NCBI RefSeq assembly: GCF_946885955.1
Contig: NZ_CAMPHI010000008.1
Location: 82,103 to 146,102 of the forward strand
From: an uncultured Pseudomonas sp.
GTDB lineage: Bacteria; Pseudomonadota; Gammaproteobacteria; Pseudomonadales; Pseudomonadaceae
DNA: 64,000 nt
Direction of reading: 5' to 3'
The notes beneath the pieces were generated by a model. The model ran no database searches. It was not told where the DNA came from and saw only the letters and a program-made list of their open reading frames with translations. A program made the position numbers and the translations under genes. Shown piece by piece: positions 52,701-59,758 of this stretch. Numbering within the stretch: the first letter of the stretch is position 1; the number at the start of each line of letters is the position of its first letter.

Positions 52701-55078
52701 GGCACGAGTTTTGGGGAAGTGACCGGCACTACGTTTGGTTCCGTGGTCATGGTGGGCCGCAGGTTGTGGAATGTGCGCTGATGGCGCTGGAGCGTTGGAC
52801 CATCGCTCAGCTCGATGCCGGTCGCCCGCTGGAAGACGTGCTGCAACAGATGCTGGATGGGCACAACAGTATTGGCGTTCTGGGCATTGCAGCGCACCTC
52901 GCTCTGCGAGCCAAGGAAGCTTCGCCTACTACGTTGGCACTGATAAGCAGCCTCCGGCTGTGTCGGCTCGACTTGCAGCGCAAGGTTGAAGAGCACCAAT
53001 TGCAGAGTGCCGGACTGATCGGCTTTGAGAAGGGGAGCACTGATGCAACGCACCGACAAGCTGTTGCTGACAACATGCAGATGTCATCGCGCTCTTTGGA
53101 GCTGCGCGACCTGGTGCCGCTCTTCGTTCTTGGTGGTGATGCGACGCTGCGGGATGCATGTCGTAAGGCGCTAGATGATTTTCCGAATAGGCTGGAGTTC
53201 GCTTCTCAGGAAGAGGCGCAGGATCCCGAGCACGTGGCTGAGCTTCGGCGTACGGCCGAACTTTGGTCTGAGCTGGGCCATTTCGAGAACTACAAAGCTG
53301 AGCCGATCCCTGGCCGCAGCGACGCGGTCCAGATTTCTATGAGCAGTCCCCGGCATGAAGCTCCTGAAGTGCAAGAGGCTCTGCAGCGCCATGCGCAGGT
53401 GGGGCGCGAGACGGAGTTGTGGCTGTGGGTGGAAAAGTGCTTCAGCTCGCGTAAATGGGCGCCAGGATTCACGACGGACGAGGCGGTCGAGCGTGCAGTG
53501 GAGCTGGCTGAAGCAGCTGCTGCAGGACGGTCAATTTCGCTGATGCCAGGCAGCGGGCTGACCGAAGGCGCAATTGCAGGAACAGCTGCGGCCGTAATCT
53601 GCTTTTCAGATGTGGGCGAGCATAGGGCTTGGGCTGACTCCACCATAGAGAGTTTCCGCCTCATGCGTGAGGAGGAGGCCGACGACATATTCGCCGGGTC
53701 CGTGATTCCTTGGCACCCGAAGATCTTTGTGGTGCATGCATTGGCCGCGCGTATTAAGTCGGGGAGCGAATATCCTGATGATCGCGAGGCGCTCTATCGT
53801 CTCATCACCCATCCCCTCGACTCGATCTCCTTAGTTGCGCTCGAAGAAGTCGCCAGCTGCTGGGAGTACGATGCACGCTTTGCCTGGTGCGGTCTGAACC
53901 TCGGGTTGCGGTTGGCACAACTCGTAAGGAGGCGAGACATGTACCGACTCGACACCGATGCGAGGCGGCAAATGGAAACAGATCGCCGAGTTATTGCATT
54001 AGCAGCTGCGCTCGATGAGTACGGGGTGCAGGGGCCATTGCCTGTTTGGGTACGCCCCCTGCCTTCTTGGCAGCAAATTGCCTCGGAAGCCGAGAGTTCG
54101 TCGGTTTTTGATGAGGACGAAGAAGACGGTTGGGCAAGCACCGATGATCTTTGGGATGGCCAATACGCTGCGAATGTCCTAAAGAACGTCCCGGTGGGGG
54201 CTGTCATGGTGAGCTCGTATCGAGCGCATTATGTAGATGCCCTTGAGGCGTTCGTCAGTTGGACGCTAGACACGATCAACCCGGCATGGCGAACCGAGCG
54301 ACGCAGGGGGCGCGAGCGTGGCGACGGAAACCTCTATGAGTGGAAGGATCAGTTGGGAAGGATGCTGGCAAGTGTTGTACCCCATCTTCCTGGCGACGAG
54401 ACCTTGCGCAGGCTGCTACGGCCGATCCTTGAGCAGCCCGATGAGATTGCAATGCGGCTACTCGCCCCGTTCACTGTATCGCTGGTTTGCAGTGAGGTTC
54501 TTGATGCGCTGGAGATCCGGGATGACACGTTACATTTGCTGCAGGTCGTGCTCGAACGAACGCTAGAGAGCGATGACCTGCGCCGCTCGCGGTATAACGA
54601 TGGGCGCATCGGTGGATTCGACCTGCCGAATCTGATCAAGTCACTACTCTTCGTGATTGTGGAACACGCCTCTGGGGCTGCTCGCTTTGCCAACGGCAAT
54701 TGGGACGACGTTTCCCATGTCATGCCATTGATCGACCGTATGGTGCGTGCCGCTGGTTGGAACCCCTACGTCATGCGCCAGTTCATTACGCTATGTGAGC
54801 GTTCTGGTGCTATCTACCCGGTCGACACATTCGCTGACCAAGTGCTGGAGCAGATTGTTGATGGCCGCTTGCCCACGGGCTGGAAGGGTAGCTCGATACC
54901 GGCCGCGATTGCTGCTCTTGTACAGGCGCATGCTGATCGCTTGCATCCGCTGCCTACCCCCCTGGCCCGTAAGCTGCTTCAAGTGCTTGATGCGCTGGTC
55001 GACCTTGGCGATCGCCGCAGCGCAGCTTTGCAGCAAAGCGAGTCATTTCGCGGTGTGTGTCTCGCTGAGGCAGTATGA
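49703..55078 (+). CDS. nuclease-STAND ATPase, AVAST/Avs-type defence protein
   Basis: 1791 aa. Residues about 8-120 look like a Cap4/DUF4297-type PD-(D/E)xK nuclease: GGAGFTYEDAVTAQYL, PLDDVIVDA (Asp55/56) and LSLQVKRS (Q75-V-K77). A STAND NTPase follows: Walker A IKGLPGTGKTVLLRDL (~residue 314) and Walker B ALLLIDGLDRI (~377). About 1200 residues of helical repeats form the presumed sensor. This nuclease-STAND-solenoid layout is that of Avs (AVAST) proteins, which recognise a phage protein, assemble and cut DNA. No closer subtype can be set by eye. Stands alone as one transcription unit with a weak ribosome site. Confidence 0.78.
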   Translation: MTSPELTGGAGFTYEDAVTAQYLVAMVGDTTAAALDGRVVQRVAQQQADFGEPLDDVIVDAASLADGTVMRLSLQVKRSLTVSGAETNTDFRDVVQHSWQTLQKPDFREHIDRVGVVTGAVAEETSRAFVTVCEWARGSDTTASFMRRFGDEGSASATHRAVVAAVRMIALNTGTPLSDDQLYRLFSHLVLIRFDFLHVGSTHEAEAIVSLQRALAPGQVARANDLWGLLRQIARDGAGSSAVHTRASLVRALAGWRFTGAPAFVGDMQVLRESTRHWLGQQANDIGGTHLTRQVLRDQLSDQIAAHRLTLIKGLPGTGKTVLLRDLVHELAAEGTTLFLTANRLSSRSWSEHARAIGLTTTSIEPLLIEVAATGHALLLIDGLDRIAPEQRSIVTDLFGQLLTNPTLSNWRVLATARDAGIEPLRNWVPPALLASSGVGYVDVENLTDEEASSLADSLPALQPLLIGGSERVRTLARRPFFAAVLARGFSQAAYPSGFAPQSEVDLVDAWWTRGGYDAHVPQALVRQRGLIELAQRSAPDLGRNIRIRDLSSATQEVLLALEEDGLVQQVRKGHTAQFSHDIFFEWSFLHLLLDQGDDWIAALTAAGEPPALARVVELLSQATYLIPDQWSRELRALEQAQVRPQWLRAWLVSPVFSPRFAEHVDMFAAALAANTHQLFGKLLVWMQAEKTTPNPMVLSGVLGGDLDVAARIRIADSLGWPSDFAAWRRLLMWVIQEINSIPDAYLSDLVTLFETWQTACADYPNAVSQRIVMQCAAWLNAIEDEEVDRRGWRSEPTSNSAPRAPRELKTELRALILRAARAYPDVVGDYLARVETVERWSDSAFRELMTYAPLLAETHPAQLARVARRWFLKELPDDTMARWRREAIQQSRRRKEIEAIPPEKRTRFDELEISSPSLGHSFSRHDWDRLSIGADHQGYFPASPLREPFHSLLMRDPEVALALIRDLVNHATTAWNQLHGHWHRSNTPLPLVLEFPWRRHEFWGSDRHYVWFRGHGGPQVVECALMALERWTIAQLDAGRPLEDVLQQMLDGHNSIGVLGIAAHLALRAKEASPTTLALISSLRLCRLDLQRKVEEHQLQSAGLIGFEKGSTDATHRQAVADNMQMSSRSLELRDLVPLFVLGGDATLRDACRKALDDFPNRLEFASQEEAQDPEHVAELRRTAELWSELGHFENYKAEPIPGRSDAVQISMSSPRHEAPEVQEALQRHAQVGRETELWLWVEKCFSSRKWAPGFTTDEAVERAVELAEAAAAGRSISLMPGSGLTEGAIAGTAAAVICFSDVGEHRAWADSTIESFRLMREEEADDIFAGSVIPWHPKIFVVHALAARIKSGSEYPDDREALYRLITHPLDSISLVALEEVASCWEYDARFAWCGLNLGLRLAQLVRRRDMYRLDTDARRQMETDRRVIALAAALDEYGVQGPLPVWVRPLPSWQQIASEAESSSVFDEDEEDGWASTDDLWDGQYAANVLKNVPVGAVMVSSYRAHYVDALEAFVSWTLDTINPAWRTERRRGRERGDGNLYEWKDQLGRMLASVVPHLPGDETLRRLLRPILEQPDEIAMRLLAPFTVSLVCSEVLDALEIRDDTLHLLQVVLERTLESDDLRRSRYNDGRIGGFDLPNLIKSLLFVIVEHASGAARFANGNWDDVSHVMPLIDRMVRAAGWNPYVMRQFITLCERSGAIYPVDTFADQVLEQIVDGRLPTGWKGSSIPAAIAALVQAHADRLHPLPTPLARKLLQVLDALVDLGDRRSAALQQSESFRGVCLAEAV

Positions 55079-55132
55079 GTCGATCCATGGAGGGCGGGAA
55101 CCATCCCGCATGGCGCTGCTTCGTGTACTGTT

Positions 55133-55150
55133 AATCACATATCTGTGATT
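55133..55150. promoter_or_regulatory. AATCACA / TGTGATT dyad
   Basis: AATCACA-TATC-TGTGATT, 7-base arms, 22 bases before the start of the next gene and followed by TTTG. Either a weak terminator for the STAND gene or an operator for the next gene. Confidence 0.45.
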
Positions 55151-55172
55151 TTGCGTACATGGACGGAGCACG

Positions 55173-55973
55173 ATGAAAATCAACGCCGGCACTCTGCAGG
55201 ACTACTTGGTCGCAACCTATGAAAATGCCCAGGATCATGCATCCGAACCGCCTCAACTGATGTTCATGGTTGAGCAGATGGATCAGATATTTCAGCGTGA
55301 GATATTCGCTCCTAACTTCGAGGCGGACCCAACGGCCTGCCTGTTGGCTATGAACGCCTATACCATGCTGTTGAGCGCTGTACGGCAGGCGCTGTCGGGT
55401 CATCTGGTGTCGACGTATCCGATCGCCCGCACAGCATTAGAGTCGGCCTGTTATGGCTTCCTCATCGCTCGTGACGACGCGAAGGCCGATATCTGGCTTC
55501 ATCGCCATGATTCTGAGAAAGCTCTCAGAAGCTGCCGGGATACGTTCACAGTCGCGAAGACCGTAAAAGAACTCAGGTCGACCTCCCCAGAGATGGCTGA
55601 GTATGTCCAGGCACACTATGACGCTTCGATCGACTTCGGCGCACACCCCAATCGAAAATCCGTGGTTGATCATCTGGAGTACGCCGGCCCAGCCGAAGAC
55701 GAGATGTACGGTTTTGAGTTGACGGGTGTCTATGGGCGAAACAGTTGGCACGTCAACTTGGGGCTACTGGTATGTGTTGAGGTGGGGCAGGCAATTGCGT
55801 TTCTGGTTGCCGCATCCGCCGAGAACCACCCTCTAATCAATGAACGTCTCGATGTGTTTCAGGATTGGATGGATGCCAAAAACCGGATGGTCGAGGAGAT
55901 CAACGGCGAGCCTATGAACTACACGGGCCCGATGTATTCCTCGGTCATTCCGTCAGCTGCGAAAACGCAGTGA
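55173..55973 (+). CDS. hypothetical protein, 266 aa, all-helical
   Basis: GGAG lies eight bases before the ATG. Nearly all-helical, with LSGHLVSTYPIARTALESACYGFLIARDD in the middle, which resembles the core of DUF5677-like helical proteins. A later block, DFGAHPNRKSVVDHLEY, might be a functional His/Asn site. No clear catalytic family; a HEPN-related fold is possible. It lies between the STAND and TIR genes, so a defence role is likely by context only. Confidence 0.6.
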   Translation: MKINAGTLQDYLVATYENAQDHASEPPQLMFMVEQMDQIFQREIFAPNFEADPTACLLAMNAYTMLLSAVRQALSGHLVSTYPIARTALESACYGFLIARDDAKADIWLHRHDSEKALRSCRDTFTVAKTVKELRSTSPEMAEYVQAHYDASIDFGAHPNRKSVVDHLEYAGPAEDEMYGFELTGVYGRNSWHVNLGLLVCVEVGQAIAFLVAASAENHPLINERLDVFQDWMDAKNRMVEEINGEPMNYTGPMYSSVIPSAAKTQ

Positions 55974-56091
55974 CCTACACACCGAATTGCATTCGACTTG
56001 ATCAGTCATTTGCATCGAATCTGACCGGCATGCTTCAAGGCTCTGACTGGCAGGGTACGACCCGAGGCTGCAGGTCGCGACATGCCGCAAT

Positions 56092-56260
56092 CGGCCCAGG
56101 CTGTGTAAAAACGCAGTCGCTGTTCTGAGGTCTGCGTTGCTACGTGAAATCTGCAAACACTTGGTTAGTCAGCAGACTCAGATTTTGCATGGAAGCGCGT
56201 TTTTCGTTCTGGTTAAGGCCGCAAAACCGGTCCAGAAGCGTTTTTACACAGCCTCGGCCA
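56092..56260. mobile_element. MITE-like element with 17-bp terminal inverted repeats
   Basis: AGGCTGTGTAAAAACGC at 56098-56114 is perfectly inverted at 56238-56254. The flanks TCGGCCCA (56091-56098) and TCGGCCAA (from 56255) differ at one base, like an old target duplication. The ~157-base element has no gene. The rest of the 55974-56432 gap shows no coding sequence. Insertion sequences with GGCTGT...-type ends could have mobilised it. Confidence 0.65.
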
Positions 56261-56432
56261 AAAGCGGACAGCCGTGCAAGCCGTAAATGCTGTTTAGACG
56301 TCGCATGGCCTCGACTTGATGAACTGCATCAGCACATGACTACTTTCCTTTCCAGCACTTTGCTAAATTTGCGGAATCGGATTCTCTGAATCTGCCGTCG
56401 AGAATCATCATGGAAGTGCAAGGGGGAGCGGT

Positions 56433-57497
56433 TTGTCGAAAGTACTGTTCATCAGCCACGCGGTTAAAGACAAGGCGCTCGCGGATGCATTGGTCGATCT
56501 GCTTCAAACCGGAATAGGCCTGAACTCAGATCAGATTTTCTGCTCCTCGCTAGAAAGTTTAGGGATCCCCAGCGGAGCCAATTTCGTCGGTCATATAAAA
56601 TATGAGATCCAATCACCTGCAGCGGTCTTGGCCCTTATCACACCGAACTACTTTGTCTCGCAATTTTGCCTTTGCGAGCTAGGTGCAACTTGGGCTATGT
56701 CGCACAAGCTGTTTCCTCTGTTAGTGAAGCCACTGACCTATGAGGATGTCAGAGGTGTGCTCACTGGTGTTCAGCTCACTCAGATCGATAGTGCTACGCG
56801 ACTCTCAGAGCTACGAGACCAGCTCAACGCGACCTTTGGCCTCAAAGGGGACAAATCTGCACGATGGGAAGCCAAGCGCGATTCGTTTCTCAAGAGTCTT
56901 CCAAAGATTCTCAAAAAACTGCCTGTACTCGATCAGATCATGCCTTCCGATCATGCAAAGGTCTTGAATGATCTGGAGGATGCACGGCAGTACATTGAGG
57001 ATCAGGAGGAGGAGTTGGAAAGCCTGAAGAGTTTGATTTCCAAGCTTGAAAAGGCCAAGGATAAAAAAGAGGTTGCTGCAATCAAACGCGCCACCTCGAA
57101 TGAATCGGAGCAGTTGGAGCAGCTTGAAACCGATTTTGGCTTGCTACTGGATGAGCTCCCCAGACACGTGTCTTATGTGGCGTGTAAAGAGATGGGGCTT
57201 AACCAAGGAGTGAAGATTAATCGCTTCGAAAATGCTGAGCTGGCCTCCGATTTGGAGAGCGCTGCAGGCCGGAAGCTTATAAATATTGACGAGAATGGCT
57301 TCTGCTCACTGAACGACTCGCATCCAAAGATCAAAAAGGTATTCAGGGCCTATCGTGCTCTAGAGCGTTTCATCGAGAATTCTTCGCCAGCGCTCAGCGA
57401 AAGCTTTGAAGAGGAGCATGACTCTCCGCTGTCACTCGACAATAGTGATTACTGGACGATCCGCCTCGACCCTCGGCTCGATAGGGTGTACTTCTAA
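56433..57497 (+). CDS. TIR-domain protein with coiled coil
   Basis: 354 aa from a TTG start with GGGGGAG upstream. Residues 1-140 are a bacterial TIR/SEFIR-like domain: SKVLFISHAVKDKALADALV, DQIFCSSLESLGIPSG and SQFCLCELGATWA, with candidate catalytic Glu82 for NAD+ hydrolysis. A long coiled coil (about 175-250) and a C-terminal helical region follow. Bacterial TIR proteins of this kind deplete NAD+ or make cyclic ADP-ribose signals in antiphage systems. No obvious partner is adjacent. Confidence 0.82.
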   Translation: MSKVLFISHAVKDKALADALVDLLQTGIGLNSDQIFCSSLESLGIPSGANFVGHIKYEIQSPAAVLALITPNYFVSQFCLCELGATWAMSHKLFPLLVKPLTYEDVRGVLTGVQLTQIDSATRLSELRDQLNATFGLKGDKSARWEAKRDSFLKSLPKILKKLPVLDQIMPSDHAKVLNDLEDARQYIEDQEEELESLKSLISKLEKAKDKKEVAAIKRATSNESEQLEQLETDFGLLLDELPRHVSYVACKEMGLNQGVKINRFENAELASDLESAAGRKLINIDENGFCSLNDSHPKIKKVFRAYRALERFIENSSPALSESFEEEHDSPLSLDNSDYWTIRLDPRLDRVYF

Positions 57498-57527
57498 CCC
57501 CGTATGCTTGCCATAGCTGGTCAGCGA

Positions 57528-58568
57528 TCAGGGGAAGAGCTTGAATGTGCTATCGGCGTAGCGCTGCTCTGGCGTCAGAGTTCGGGTATCGAGCCCGTAC
57601 GTGCGCAGTAGCCACCGGGAGTTGCCCCCGGCTTCACCACCGACAACTCCGCGACCATGCAAGCCCACTCGATTGTTCACCACCAGAATGTCGCCAGGCG
57701 AGATTACCACCGACGCTGAGCATTTCTGGCAAGCCTCCTCAAACCGGGTTACGGCCTGGGCAGCAAGGTCAGATTCATAGTCGGCGTCTGCAGCGCTATG
57801 GCTGTAGCGTATCCAGTACCCATCGCCGCTCTCGAAAAGTAGCTGGATGCCTGCCATTGCACTAAGCAGGGGGCTGTCCTTGCCAAGGAGCTTGCGTAGC
57901 CCGCGCTTGAAGGTTTTCTGTGGGCGGATCACGTACTGAGGCTTGATCAGCTCAGCGATCTCGGCAGATGTCAGCTGTTGCAAGACTGCCGACAGAGGCA
58001 TGACTGTCGTAGTGGTCTCATCGGGGTTGCGAAGGCCGCTCAGGCAGACGAAATCAGGCGATGGCGCAACGCGCTCATCAAACTCGTGCAACTGACCGCG
58101 CACCGGAAACGACACTCCATCAGTGTGACCGCGCATGTCGGACTTGGATTTTTCCGCAAAATCGTCATCGCCAGGCAGCACGACAAGATTTACGAACAAA
58201 TGCCCGTCATTTTCGGAGCCATAGGAAATCGTGTCCGAGTTGAGCGCTGCAAGGCAGGCCACCGCACAGGCCCTCGCGGCCACCGTGGTAAATACGTCGG
58301 GCACGGGAGTGAAGGCGTCTGGCGTTTCTGGCAGTTCATCGATATCGAACACTGCCTTCAGGTGAAAAAGGGGGTTCACCCAGGCATGGCGTTGGACGTC
58401 GGCCAATGTCAGACCGACATTGGCAAGCGCGGATTCGATTTGCGGCAGCAGAGCGTCGCCAAGCGCTACAGGACTGTCGAGCGCGAGTAGGCAGGTTTCA
58501 AATGGATTATCAAACATCCAACGGTTAACAGCGCCGCGAATTACCATCGAAAAATGAGCGTCGATCAA
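57528..58568 (-). CDS. Fe(II)/2-oxoglutarate oxygenase, clavaminate-synthase-like
   Basis: 346 aa. The metal-binding facial triad is visible: MRGHTDGVSFPVRGQ (H-x-D) and VVNNRVGLHGRGVV (distal His), with the 2-oxoglutarate Arg in GNSRWLLRTYGL. It is in the TauD/clavaminate synthase superfamily, nearest in feel to amino-acid hydroxylases such as AsnO and VioC. No peptide synthetase is nearby, so its substrate here is unexplained. It is divergent from the RHH-IrrE/UvrD operon across a 54-base gap with an inverted repeat, so the two may be regulated together. Confidence 0.8.
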   Translation of the reverse strand: MIDAHFSMVIRGAVNRWMFDNPFETCLLALDSPVALGDALLPQIESALANVGLTLADVQRHAWVNPLFHLKAVFDIDELPETPDAFTPVPDVFTTVAARACAVACLAALNSDTISYGSENDGHLFVNLVVLPGDDDFAEKSKSDMRGHTDGVSFPVRGQLHEFDERVAPSPDFVCLSGLRNPDETTTTVMPLSAVLQQLTSAEIAELIKPQYVIRPQKTFKRGLRKLLGKDSPLLSAMAGIQLLFESGDGYWIRYSHSAADADYESDLAAQAVTRFEEACQKCSASVVISPGDILVVNNRVGLHGRGVVGGEAGGNSRWLLRTYGLDTRTLTPEQRYADSTFKLFP

Positions 58569-58584
58569 TTGTGTCCCTTCATGC

Positions 58585-58618
58585 GCAGGTGATATAAAGA
58601 TGATATACGAGCACCTGC
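58585..58618. promoter_or_regulatory. divergent operator, GCAGGTG/CACCTGC
   Basis: GCAGGTG at 58585-58591 is inverted as CACCTGC at 58612-58618, with two GATATA copies between them. It fills the gap between the oxygenase and the RHH-like gene and could be bound by the RHH-like protein. Confidence 0.5.
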
Positions 58619-58658
58619 TAGGGTGTCACTGCTTCCGTTGCGATGGCCAAAGCCTACC

Positions 58659-59756
58659 ATGAAAAATAGTGTCACTTTGATTTCATCCCCGCTGAGGGCG
58701 TGGGCGGATTACCTCGCCTGGGTCTCTACGACGGCACAGTTCCAGGTGGTCGCGGGCGATCATCAATGCACGGTTGCTCTTCCAGGTGGCGACCTGCTCC
58801 AGGTGCAAGCCTGTTCTCCAGAGCTCCTCGCTAGGAAGGTTATGGAGGAACTATCGTCCAATCTCGTTGCTCCTCCACTCATGGCCTCTCAAGCGGAGCC
58901 AATGAGTACTCCATCTGTACAGGATGTGTCGCCAAAGGAGGTGTCTATGCGCAGCCACTATGAACCCGCTTTGCCCCGTGCATCGCTGGAGCCTCGATCA
59001 GCGTCAGTGACGTGCACCAAGGGCACTCTGCAGACCATTGGCGTTTACGTGCCGAAGTCGATGCACGAAACGCTGAAAGCGCTGGCCGATGGGCAGGAGA
59101 AAAAGTTTTCGGTGCTCGTCAGGGAGCTGGTCGAAAGCGGCTATGAGCGCTTTGAGGACGCAATTGAGGATCGCAGTGGAAGGAAGGTTCTCGACGACTA
59201 CGCGCTCAAAGTAGCGACCTATGGCGGTGAACAATCCCAATGGATGGCCCGGCTTGATCGCCAGCTCAGCCTGGAGCTAAAGCTAACGGCCAAAGAATAC
59301 GGGCGATCAGCCTCTCAATTCATTGGCGGCCTCTTAGCCGAAGAGCTTTCATATTGCTTGCAGGACAGAGCCGAAACCGTAGGTAATGAATCCTGCGTCG
59401 GCGCGGAGATCAAGCAGGTTCAGGCAGCTATCGCTGGGATAGTGGGCCCCCGGGTTAATGTACTCGCTGACTTTGTAGGACTGCCTGGCAAGCGCCGATT
59501 GGTCAACGAGGTGCTGGTGGGTATTGTGCGAGCGCCGGGTGCTCTGCTTGACAGGATCGCTGAATACTTTGCGGTTTCGAGGGATGCTGTGGCCCAAGCG
59601 GTGAGCCTCAATTTCAGGAACATGCCAGCACCTTCTTATAAAGCCCCCAACGGTCAACCTCGCGTGCTCACAGAGCCTGTTTCATGGGAAGAAGCGGTGA
59701 AGGCCCTGAAGTTACCTCGTGATGAGGAAGCGAAGCTTTTGGCCATGGGGGACTGA
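58659..59756 (+). CDS. ribbon-helix-helix-like regulator, first gene of IrrE/UvrD operon
   Basis: 365 aa from the ATG at 58659; a GTG at 58623 would add 12 residues, and neither has a good ribosome site. Residues near 130-165 (LQTIGVYVPKSMHETLKALA, FSVLVRELVESGYERFED) look like a strand-helix-helix DNA-binding or dimer unit, and SLELKLTAKEYGRSASQFIG is a second. The C-terminal region (LLDRIAEYFAVSRDAVAQAV) resembles an HTH. It is two bases ahead of the IrrE/UvrD gene. Probably a repressor or activity partner cut by the IrrE domain; this is inference from IrrE/DdrO-type pairs. Confidence 0.65.
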   Translation: MKNSVTLISSPLRAWADYLAWVSTTAQFQVVAGDHQCTVALPGGDLLQVQACSPELLARKVMEELSSNLVAPPLMASQAEPMSTPSVQDVSPKEVSMRSHYEPALPRASLEPRSASVTCTKGTLQTIGVYVPKSMHETLKALADGQEKKFSVLVRELVESGYERFEDAIEDRSGRKVLDDYALKVATYGGEQSQWMARLDRQLSLELKLTAKEYGRSASQFIGGLLAEELSYCLQDRAETVGNESCVGAEIKQVQAAIAGIVGPRVNVLADFVGLPGKRRLVNEVLVGIVRAPGALLDRIAEYFAVSRDAVAQAVSLNFRNMPAPSYKAPNGQPRVLTEPVSWEEAVKALKLPRDEEAKLLAMGD

Positions 59757-59758
59757 CG

